This document shows positions 1-5,323 of a stretch of DNA of 14,526 bases, one piece after another. Each line of letters begins with the position of its first letter. Position 1 is the first letter of the stretch. The notes under the pieces were generated by a model that worked only from the letters and a program-made list of their open reading frames with translations, was not told the origin of the DNA and searched no databases. Origin of the DNA: JANLYQ01 sp031365725 (GTDB lineage Bacteria > Actinomycetota > Actinomycetes > JACCUZ01); contig JANLYQ010000063.1 in NCBI GenBank assembly GCA_031365725.1, positions 1 to 14,526 of the forward strand. Direction: 5' to 3'. The position numbers were made by a program, and so were the translations under genes.

Positions 1-185
1 TCGAGCTCGATCTCCTTGGCGATGGACACACCGTCGTTGGTGATCGTGGGTGCGCCCCACTTCTTCTCCAGGACGACGTTGCGGCCACGCGGGCCGAGGG
101 TCACCTTGACGGCGTCGGCGAGCTGGTTCATGCCCCGCTCGAGCCCACGCCGGGCTTCCTCGTCGAAAGCGATGATCTTTGCCAT
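1..185 (-). CDS. groEL: 60 kDa chaperonin GroEL, N-terminal part (cut by window start)
   Basis: The visible ~61 residues begin MAKIIAFDEEARRGLERGMN and continue through LADAVKVTLGPRGRNVVLEK and a TNDGVSIAKEI segment, which is the ATP-binding equatorial start of GroEL (the GRNVVLEK and NDG motifs are hallmarks of the family). GroEL forms the double-ring ATP-dependent folding chamber in the cytoplasm. The ATG at 185 is chosen because GGGAGGA lies 11 nt upstream and the N-terminus matches the family exactly. There is no groES immediately upstream; cspA is there instead. This is the usual arrangement of the second, solitary groEL (groEL2) of actinobacteria. Two CIRCE-like operators upstream indicate HrcA-type heat-shock repression. 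The rest of the gene lies outside the window, so intactness cannot be judged. Confidence 0.97.
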   Translation of the reverse strand, partial: MAKIIAFDEEARRGLERGMNQLADAVKVTLGPRGRNVVLEKKWGAPTITNDGVSIAKEIEL

Positions 186-254
186 GCGGATTCCGGTCCT
201 CCCGGTCGGGGTGGAAAGGATCCGGGGGTGCCCGCGACGGACGGAGGGCGCGGA

Positions 255-270
255 CCGGCGACGTCGCCGG
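255..270. other. Perfect 16-bp palindrome in the groEL leader
   Basis: CCGGCGACGTCGCCGG is a perfect palindrome that in RNA would form a 6-bp G+C stem closed by an ACGU tetraloop. It lies about 70 nt upstream of the groEL ATG, downstream of the CIRCE operators, so it should be in the groEL 5' UTR. It could stabilise the leader or slow decay. That role is inference, and in DNA this rich in G+C a chance palindrome is possible. Confidence 0.35.
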
Positions 271-306
271 CACCGCACCGACCTCACCTGGCCGGATCCG
301 GTGATT

Positions 307-333
307 CTGTCACTCTCATAGAGAGAGTGCTAA
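307..333 (-). promoter_or_regulatory. CIRCE operator, promoter-distal copy (HrcA site of groEL)
   Basis: On the minus strand the sequence is TTAGCACTC, nine bases, then GAGTGACAG. The CIRCE consensus is TTAGCACTC-N9-GAGTGCTAA, so the left arm is perfect, the spacer is exactly nine bases, and the right arm matches 6 of 9. It lies between the second CIRCE copy (342-368) and the groEL start. CIRCE is the binding site of the heat-shock repressor HrcA; that HrcA acts here is inferred from the motif. Confidence 0.8.
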
Positions 334-341
334 CACCATGA

Positions 342-368
342 TGAGCACTCGACCCCGTCGAGTGCAAG
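342..368 (-). promoter_or_regulatory. CIRCE operator overlapping the putative groEL promoter
   Basis: Minus strand CTTGCACTC, nine bases, GAGTGCTCA: 15 of 18 arm positions match the CIRCE consensus with the correct nine-base spacer. It overlaps a possible -35 (TTGCAC, 367 to 362) with a weaker -10 candidate (CATCAT) 18 nt further on, so repressor binding would block RNA polymerase. Its centre is 35 bp from the centre of the other copy. The right arm of this copy and the left arm of the other also form a third inverted repeat (GAGTGCT...AGCACTC, 325-350). Confidence 0.85.
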
Positions 369-442
369 CCGTGGAGGCTCGGTGCGGGCCACGACGTCGT
401 ACGCCGGTCAGCCCGGGCGCCTGCCGGGACGCGTGCGCGAGG

Positions 443-652
443 TCAGACGGGCTCGACTGCCCGCACGGCATCGGCCTGCGGACCCTTCTGGCCCTGGGTG
501 ATCTCGAACTCCACCCGCTGGCCCTCCTCGAGGGAGCGGTAGCCGTCCATCTGGATCGCGCTGTAGTGGACGAACACGTCCGCGCCCTCGTCGACGGCGA
601 TGAAGCCGTAGCCCTTCTCGCTGTTGAACCACTTCACGGAGCCCTGTGCCAT
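443..652 (-). CDS. cspA: Cold-shock protein, CspA family
   Basis: This 69-residue protein is a single cold-shock domain, the normal size for the family. It shows GSVKWFNSEKGYGFI (containing RNP1, KGYGFI) followed by RNP2 (VFVHYSAI), the aromatic patches that bind single-stranded nucleic acid. Such proteins act as RNA chaperones in the cytoplasm, melting secondary structure at low temperature or during growth. The ATG at 652 has AGGAG seven bases upstream. It lies between groEL and thrC on the same strand but has its own promoter (709-738). A hairpin (GACCGC/GCGGTC, 683-699) sits near the start of the leader. Assignment to the family is certain; which paralogue it is cannot be told. Confidence 0.97.
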   Translation of the reverse strand: MAQGSVKWFNSEKGYGFIAVDEGADVFVHYSAIQMDGYRSLEEGQRVEFEITQGQKGPQADAVRAVEPV

Positions 653-708
653 CGTTCTTCTCCTGCTGTGACGATCCAGACGGACCGCACGGCGCGGTCT
701 CGCGCGGC

Positions 709-738
709 AGCATAGGGGCGTACGTCGCCTCCGGTCAG
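709..738 (-). promoter_or_regulatory. Putative cspA promoter
   Basis: On the minus strand CTGACC (738 to 733) is followed after 18 bases by TATGCT (714 to 709), which matches the -10 consensus at 5 of 6 positions. Transcription would start near 702, leaving a leader of about 50 nt that carries a 6-bp hairpin (683-699) ahead of the AGGAG site. Prediction from sequence only. Confidence 0.55.
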
Positions 739-766
739 GGGTTCGGAAAAGATCGATCCTGGGGGC

Positions 767-2101
767 TCAGACCAGCCCGGCCGCCTCGAACGCCGCAGCC
801 GACGCAGCGATCGTCGCGGCCGGCCCCACGACGGGCGAGACGGCGTCGAGCGTCTTGAGTCCCTCGCCGGTGTTGAGCACCACGGTGTCGGCGTCCGGGT
901 CGAGCTGCCCGGCGGCCAGCAGCTTGCGCAGCGTCGCCACCGTCACCCCGCCCGCGGTCTCGGCGAAGATGCCCTCGGTGCGCGCCAGCAGCCGGATGCC
1001 CTCGACGACCTCCTCGTCCGTGACGTCCTCGACTGCCCCACCGGTGCGCCGCACCGTGTCGAGGACGTAGGGCCCGTCGGCCGGGTTGCCGATCGCGAGC
1101 GACTTGGCGATCGTGTCGGGCCGCACCGGGCGCACGACGTCATGTCCCGCCTTGTACGCCGCCGCCACCGGCGAGCAGCCGGTCGCCTGCGCGCCGTAGA
1201 TGCGGTACGGCGAGGACTCGACCAGACCCAGCGACACGAGCTCGCCGAACGCCTTGTCGATCTTGGTCAGCTGCGAGCCGGACGCGACCGGGATGACGAC
1301 CTGCTCCGGCAGCCGCCAGCCCAGGCCCTCGGCGATCTCATAGCCCAGCGTCTTGGAGCCCTCGGCGTAGTAGGGCCGGACGTTGACGTTGACGAACGCC
1401 CAGTCCTCGTGGTCGCCGGCGAGCTCGGAGGCGACCCGGTTGACGTCGTCGTAGGTGCCTTCGACGGCGACGAGCACACCGCCGTACACCGCGGTGGCGA
1501 CGATCTTCTGCTGCTCGAGGTCGGCCGGCACGAGCACCACGGACCGGATGCCGGCGCGGGCCGCCGCCGCCGCGACCGCGTTGGCCAGGTTGCCGGTCGA
1601 GGGACAGGCCAACGTCGTGAAGCCGAGCTCGCGGGCCGCCGCCAGAGCCACACCGACGACGCGGTCCTTGAACGAGTGCGTGGGGTTGGCGCTGTCGTCC
1701 TTGACCCAGAGGGCGCGCATGCCCAGCGCCTTGGCCAAGGTGTGCGCCGGCACCAGCGGCGTGCAACCCGGCTCGAGGTTGGGCACCTCGCGCACCGTGG
1801 ACGGCACCGGCAGCAGGTCGCGATAGCGCCACATGTTGCGCGGGCCGGCCTCGATCGAGGCGCGTGTCACGCTGCCGAACTCGTAGGCGACCTCGAGCGG
1901 GCCGAAGCACTGGTCGCAGGCGTAGAACGGGCCGAGCGGGGTGGTCGCGCCGCACTCCCGGCAGGACAAGTGCCGAGCCGGGCCGAGGTCCAGAACCCGT
2001 TGCGCACCAACGGATTTGCTTGTGCCGGGCTGCTGGGCAGGCGGCGGCGCGGTGGAGAGAGTGATGTGCAGGGCGGGCGCGATCGAGGCACCGGAAGACA
2101 T
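767..2101 (-). CDS. thrC: Threonine synthase
   Basis: Threonine synthase converts O-phosphohomoserine to threonine with pyridoxal phosphate. The 444-residue protein has an N-terminal Cys4 knuckle (CRECG at 47-51, CDQC at 62-65), then the fold-type II PLP core: PGCTPLVPA, WVKDDSANPTHSFKDR with the PLP lysine at about 145, and the phosphate-binding CPSTGNLANA loop. The C-terminal part has FAETAGGVTVATL and VVLNTGEG. The start is taken as ATG at 2101 because GAGGAAGGA lies eight bases upstream; a TTG six bases earlier would sit almost on the ribosome site. The gene is preceded by an S-box riboswitch (2116-2261), so it is probably controlled by S-adenosylmethionine. The first ~45 residues before the Cys4 motif look unstructured. 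Confidence 0.95.
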   Translation of the reverse strand: MSSGASIAPALHITLSTAPPPAQQPGTSKSVGAQRVLDLGPARHLSCRECGATTPLGPFYACDQCFGPLEVAYEFGSVTRASIEAGPRNMWRYRDLLPVPSTVREVPNLEPGCTPLVPAHTLAKALGMRALWVKDDSANPTHSFKDRVVGVALAAARELGFTTLACPSTGNLANAVAAAAARAGIRSVVLVPADLEQQKIVATAVYGGVLVAVEGTYDDVNRVASELAGDHEDWAFVNVNVRPYYAEGSKTLGYEIAEGLGWRLPEQVVIPVASGSQLTKIDKAFGELVSLGLVESSPYRIYGAQATGCSPVAAAYKAGHDVVRPVRPDTIAKSLAIGNPADGPYVLDTVRRTGGAVEDVTDEEVVEGIRLLARTEGIFAETAGGVTVATLRKLLAAGQLDPDADTVVLNTGEGLKTLDAVSPVVGPAATIAASAAAFEAAGLV

Positions 2102-2115
2102 GGGCAAGGTCCTTC

Positions 2116-2261
2116 CTCATCTGTCCCGGCGGCGCGATGCCCCGGGGCGGAGTTGGCACCGTGACCACCCGACTCCCCGCCCGCGGAGGACGCGGACTGC
2201 GATGTCGGTGGTGCGGTTGCCGGGGCTTCGTCGGGCCGTTCCCTCTGCCCCTCTGGATGAG
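2116..2261 (-). ncRNA. SAM-I (S-box) riboswitch upstream of thrC
   Basis: Read on the minus strand, the element has the expected S-box order. P1 closes CTCATC (2261-2256) with GATGAG (2121-2116). AGAG and the P2 strand GGGGC follow, then GGGAACGGCCC, GACGAAGCCCC and GGCAACC (2245-2215), matching the family core. P3 is CCACCGAC (2211-2204) with GTCGGGTGG (2173-2165). GGTGCCAACTCC (2160-2149) is the conserved strand after P3, followed by P4. The 3' strand of P1 runs directly into the thrC ribosome site (GAGGAAGGA), with no U-run, so translational control is likely. A -10 candidate TACAGT at 2288-2283 would start the RNA about 15 nt before P1. SAM-IV was considered, but the core fits SAM-I better. 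Confidence 0.9.
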
Positions 2262-2282
2262 CGGTCTTCAGTTGTGACTTCG

Positions 2283-2288
2283 ACTGTA
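2283..2288 (-). promoter_or_regulatory. Putative -10 box for the thrC leader RNA
   Basis: TACAGT on the minus strand matches TATAAT at 4 of 6 positions and would begin transcription near 2276, just upstream of riboswitch helix P1. No convincing -35 is visible at the right distance, so this rests on position and the -10 only. Confidence 0.35.
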
Positions 2289-2368
2289 GGACCGGCTGAC
2301 ACCCTGTGAGACACCTGGTCCGCGCGTTGAGACGCTCCGGCAAGACCACGGGCACGCCTGACCGCCGC

Positions 2369-2374
2369 TAGCCT
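2369..2374 (+). promoter_or_regulatory. Putative -10 box for a leaderless transcript of the HExxH gene
   Basis: TAGCCT ends seven bases before the GTG at 2382, and there is no Shine-Dalgarno sequence in front of that codon. This is the spacing typical of leaderless actinobacterial transcripts, in which transcription begins at the start codon. Confidence 0.45.
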
Positions 2375-2381
2375 GCGGGTC

Positions 2382-2804
2382 GTGGATGCGCGCTGGCGGC
2401 TGCGGCAGGTGGCCAACCTGCTCAACCTCTCGACCCCGATCGGGCTGTTGCTGGCGCTCGCCGGCCGGGCTCGCATCACCCGCGGCGTCGACGGCATCCT
2501 GCTCGCCCACGGCTGGCGACTGCCGGCCAAGGCACCGGCTTTCACCATCGGAAACGTGGTGCTGCTGCGGCTTTCCGATGACGACCTCGCCCGACGGCCG
2601 CGACTGCTGGTGCACGAGGCACGGCATTCCACGCAGTACGCCTGCTGCGTAGGCCCGGTGATGTTCGTGCTCTACCTGGGCGCCTCGGCCTGGTCGCACC
2701 TGCGCTGCGGGGACCACTCGTCGTACAACGTCTTCGAGGTGCGCGCAGGGCTCGAGGACGGCGGTTACACCGACCGGCGACGCCGGAGCGAGGCACGAGC
2801 GTAG
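2382..2804 (+). CDS. Small HExxH protein, possible minigluzincin-like metalloprotein
   Basis: I do not recognise this 140-residue protein as a named gene. Its centre carries LLVHEARHSTQY, an HExxH zinc-binding motif (H78, E79, H82) with a Gln three residues on. About 36 residues later comes NVFEVRAGLEDGGY, where E119 could be the third zinc ligand. This layout resembles small single-domain gluzincin-type proteins. Between the two lies a hydrophobic stretch (about 89-104) that could be a short membrane or buried helix, and another hydrophobic run is at 18-28. GTG at 2382 is used; TAGCCT seven bases upstream is a good -10, so the mRNA may be leaderless. The last 11 residues are encoded by repeat copy 1 (2769-2815), so the native C-terminus may have been altered. 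Function unknown; protease activity is inference. Confidence 0.8.
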   Translation: MDARWRLRQVANLLNLSTPIGLLLALAGRARITRGVDGILLAHGWRLPAKAPAFTIGNVVLLRLSDDDLARRPRLLVHEARHSTQYACCVGPVMFVLYLGASAWSHLRCGDHSSYNVFEVRAGLEDGGYTDRRRRSEARA

Positions 2805-2815
2805 GCCGGAGCGGT
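2769..2815. repeat. 47-bp direct repeat, copy 1
   Basis: Identical over all 47 bases to 2823-2869, with a repeat period of 54 bp. Each unit begins ACCGACCGG and ends CCGGAGCGGT, so the ends are nearly complementary. It also contains CCGGCG-A-CGCCGG (2774-2786), a strong small hairpin. The TAG stop codon of the upstream gene lies within this copy. The structure resembles a REP-like intergenic element. Confidence 0.9.
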
Positions 2816-2822
2816 TAAAGGA

Positions 2823-2869
2823 ACCGACCGGCGACGCCGGAGCGAGGCACGAGCGTAGGCCGGAGCGGT
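2823..2869. repeat. 47-bp direct repeat, copy 2
   Basis: Exact copy of 2769-2815, separated from it by seven bases (TAAAGGA region, 2816-2822). It lies wholly between genes, 54 bp before the otsA start. Exact identity, in a region where nothing constrains the sequence, implies recent duplication or an element that is copied as a unit. Confidence 0.9.
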
Positions 2870-2892
2870 CAGACGACAGGTCCGGGTTGCTT

Positions 2893-2923
2893 AGGCCGCA
2901 CCGCAGGCGGGAAGGTGCGGCCT
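2893..2923 (+). promoter_or_regulatory. Hairpin immediately before the otsA start, ribosome site in its loop
   Basis: AGGCCGCACC (2893-2902) and GGTGCGGCCT (2914-2923) are perfectly complementary over 10 bp around an 11-nt loop, GCAGGCGGGAA. The otsA GTG at 2924 follows the stem directly, and the only Shine-Dalgarno-like sequence (GGCGGGAAGG) is in the loop and the first bases of the 3' arm. It could be an RNA hairpin controlling translation or a DNA operator; there is no U-run, so it is not a typical terminator. Confidence 0.6.
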
Positions 2924-4372
2924 GTGCCTGACTCACCGATGCTGCTCGTCGCGTCCAACCGCGGCCCGTTGTCCTTCACCGAGCGCGACGACGGCTCGGT
3001 CGCGGCCAGCCGCGGCGGCGGCGGGCTGGTGTCAGGCCTGTCCAGCCTCGGCAGCGACGGGGTGCTCTGGGTGTGCGCGGCGCTGACCGACGGCGACCGT
3101 GCGGCGGCCCGCCACGCACCGCAGGGTCGGTTGGACCGCGACGAGGGCGACGGCCAGGGCCACGACACCGGCGGCATGGCCGTGCAGATGCTCGACATCG
3201 ACCCGGCAACGTTCCACCGGGCCTACAACGCGGTGGCCAACTCGACGCTGTGGTTCGTGCACCACCTGCTCTTTGCGATGGCCACCGCCCCGGCGTTCGA
3301 CGCCGGGTTCACCCGCGAATGGGCGTCCTACCGGGCCTACAACCGTGCCTTCGCCGACGCTCTCGCAGCGCAGGCCGGGCAGGGCGCCAAGGTGCTGGTG
3401 CAGGACTATCACCTCACCCTGCTGCCGGCGCTGCTGCGGGACCTGCGCCCGGACCTGCGGATCGCGCACTTCTCGCACACGCCGTGGGCACCCGTCGACT
3501 ACTTCCGGGTACTGCCGCCCGACGTCGCACGCGAGACGTTGCTCGGCATGCTCGGCGCCGACCACGCGGGCTTCCACTCGAAGCGATGGGCCGACGCGTT
3601 CGCGTCCTGCTGCGTCGAGGTCCTGGGGGCCGAGGCCGAGGACAACGCGGTGATCCACGCCGGACGCACCACGCACCTCGGGGTGCACCCGCTCGGGGTC
3701 GATGCCGAGGCGCTGCGCGAACGCGCCACTGCCCACGACGTCGAGTCGCGACTCGCGGCGCTGCGGCGCAAGCTCGGCGACCGGCAGGCCATCGTGCGGG
3801 TCGACCGCACCGAGCTGAGCAAGAACATCGGCCGCGGCCTGCTGGCCTACCGCGAGCTGCTGCGCCGACATCCGCAGTGGCTGGGCAAGGTGACCCACCT
3901 GGCCTCGGCCTACCCCAGCCGGCACGACCTGCCTGAGTACCGCGAGTACACCGCGGCCGTGCAACGGCTGGCCGCCGAGATCGAGGACGAGTTCGGCACC
4001 GACGACTGGCGTCCGATCGTGCTCGACGTCAACGACGACTATGCCCGGTCGCTCGCCCTCTACCGCGTGGCCGATGTGCTCCTCGTCAACCCCGTCCGTG
4101 ACGGGATGAACTTGGTGGCCAAGGAGGTCCCGCTGCTGTCCGAGGAGGGCTGCGCGGTCGTGCTCTCGACCGAGGCCGGGGTCGCCGACGAGTTCTCCGA
4201 GGACGCGCTGATGGTCAACCCGTTCGACGTGTCGGGCACCGCTGACGCCCTCGACCGGGCTCTGTCGATGCCGCGCTCCGAGCGTCGCGCCCGCACCGAC
4301 CGGCTCGCCGCCGTGTCGATGCGGTTGCCCCCCAGCGCCTGGTTGTCCGAGCAGGTTGACGCGCTGGGCTAA
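2924..4372 (+). CDS. otsA: Trehalose-6-phosphate synthase, actinobacterial OtsA type (GT20)
   Basis: OtsA joins glucose from a nucleotide-glucose donor to glucose-6-phosphate, giving trehalose-6-phosphate. The 482-residue protein has the GT20 landmarks: SNRGP (R13), the glycine loop GGGGLVSGL (31-39), VQDYHLTLLP (D161), FSHTPWAP (H185), VDRTELSKN (R295, K300, matching the E. coli pair that grips the donor phosphates), and RDGMNLVAKE (D393, E401). FSHTPWAP and RTELSKN differ from the E. coli FLHIPFP and RLDYSKG forms and are typical of actinobacterial OtsA; a Streptomyces enzyme of this kind is known to use GDP-glucose. GTG at 2924 is preferred to GTG at 2915, where no spaced ribosome site exists. 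Its partner otsB lies at 5324-6172 on the other strand. Confidence 0.93.
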   Translation: MPDSPMLLVASNRGPLSFTERDDGSVAASRGGGGLVSGLSSLGSDGVLWVCAALTDGDRAAARHAPQGRLDRDEGDGQGHDTGGMAVQMLDIDPATFHRAYNAVANSTLWFVHHLLFAMATAPAFDAGFTREWASYRAYNRAFADALAAQAGQGAKVLVQDYHLTLLPALLRDLRPDLRIAHFSHTPWAPVDYFRVLPPDVARETLLGMLGADHAGFHSKRWADAFASCCVEVLGAEAEDNAVIHAGRTTHLGVHPLGVDAEALRERATAHDVESRLAALRRKLGDRQAIVRVDRTELSKNIGRGLLAYRELLRRHPQWLGKVTHLASAYPSRHDLPEYREYTAAVQRLAAEIEDEFGTDDWRPIVLDVNDDYARSLALYRVADVLLVNPVRDGMNLVAKEVPLLSEEGCAVVLSTEAGVADEFSEDALMVNPFDVSGTADALDRALSMPRSERRARTDRLAAVSMRLPPSAWLSEQVDALG

Positions 4373-4456
4373 AGAGCCGCTGGCCCTCACCGCAATCGCC
4401 GGCGTGCTCCGCGTGCCGATCCGCTACGGGGTCACAATCCGTGCATGGGACGGTCG

Positions 4457-5035
4457 TCAGACCTCCGCGCGCATGACCCACCGCCACTTGGCGATGCGGC
4501 GGTCTCGCACGAACCCGAACTGCTCGTAGAGCTCTTCCGGGCCGGTGTGCAGGTAGGCGCCGCGCTGCGGCTTGCGGTCGACGGTCTGCTCCGGATAGGC
4601 CTCCACCACTCCACCGCCGGCAGCCCGGATCGCGTCCAGCGCGCCCGAGACAGCGGCACGGGCGACACCACGGCCGCGGTGGCGGCTTCCGGTGAAGATG
4701 CACCCGATCCGCCAGGTGGGTAGCCCTGACGCACCAGCGGTGTACGTGGCTGCGTTCTTGATATTGGGCAGCTCCGCCGGAGTCCCGTACTGGCACCAAC
4801 CGACGCAGCTGCCGTCCGCGTCGTAGACGAGGATCTGGTGCACCGTGCCTCGGTCCACGTGGGCGCGCTTCGCGGCGCGGTTGCGTTCAGGGGTAGGGGC
4901 CTTGCCGAATCCTTCGACGTGAAGGCCGATGCACCAGCAGCCACCCCACACCCCGTTGTTGGCTTCCACCAACGCGGAGAAGTCGTCCCAGGTCTCCGGT
5001 GACAGCGGCCGAGTCGTATAGGCATCTGTTGGCAA
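4457..5035 (-). CDS. GNAT-family N-acetyltransferase
   Basis: This is a 192-residue GNAT protein. The acetyl-CoA pyrophosphate loop is visible as GSRHRGRGVARAAVSGAL, the R/Q-x-x-G-x-G/A motif, after a strand containing RIGCIFT. The C-terminal end has ELYEQFGFVRDRRIAKWRWVM, the usual last strand-helix-strand. Near the N-terminus GVWGGCWCIGLH is a distinctive Cys-containing motif. The start is taken as TTG at 5035 because AGGAGG lies five bases before it; a GTG at 5041 abuts that site, and upstream ATGs have none. The frame stays open to 5152, so the start is not certain. The substrate is unknown. It lies between otsA and otsB, converging on otsA. It probably has its own promoter, since about 290 bp without a gene separate it from otsB. 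Confidence 0.85.
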   Translation of the reverse strand: MPTDAYTTRPLSPETWDDFSALVEANNGVWGGCWCIGLHVEGFGKAPTPERNRAAKRAHVDRGTVHQILVYDADGSCVGWCQYGTPAELPNIKNAATYTAGASGLPTWRIGCIFTGSRHRGRGVARAAVSGALDAIRAAGGGVVEAYPEQTVDRKPQRGAYLHTGPEELYEQFGFVRDRRIAKWRWVMRAEV

Positions 5036-5323
5036 GCGCACCTCCTCGAGACGTGAGAGCACTGCCCGCGTGAACCACCACGGCCGTGCCGCCATCGGTG
5101 ACAGACAGGACCGACGACCAGGAAGTATTCGTGAACGGTACGGGCCAGCCAAGGCTAGCCAGGTGGCAACCGCTTGTCGGATCGGCCTACGAGCGTGCCC
5201 AGCACCCGGTCTCGTCCGGTTCGGCCACGGACCGTGCCCGGTGCCAGCGGCAACAACCGTCGCGTGCCCCGATGAAGCTCGGTCGCCCCCCGTGCGGTGT
5301 GGTCACAGAAGCCGCCTCGCGGC
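5036..5323. other. Intergenic stretch between the GNAT gene and otsB
   Basis: About 290 bp with no convincing gene on either strand. Short frames run through it but lack ribosome sites and family features. The GNAT promoter must lie here on the minus strand; a TAGCCT hexamer (minus strand, near 5160) with CCGACA 17 bases upstream is the best candidate, but weak. I see no clear terminator for otsB. Confidence 0.4.

Noticed and set aside
1142..2164. 340-residue plus-strand frame opposite thrC
   Set aside because: Arg/Asp/Val-rich shadow of thrC with no ribosome site and no family motif.
2256..2261. SAM-IV rather than SAM-I class for the thrC leader
   Set aside because: The GGGAACGGCCC / GCCCCGGCAACC core and the GGTGCCAACTCC strand fit the S-box order; I do not see the SAM-IV arrangement.
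3032..4390. 452-residue minus-strand frame opposite otsA
   Set aside because: His/Val/Gln-rich composition typical of the reverse complement of high-GC coding DNA; otsA on the plus strand is clear.
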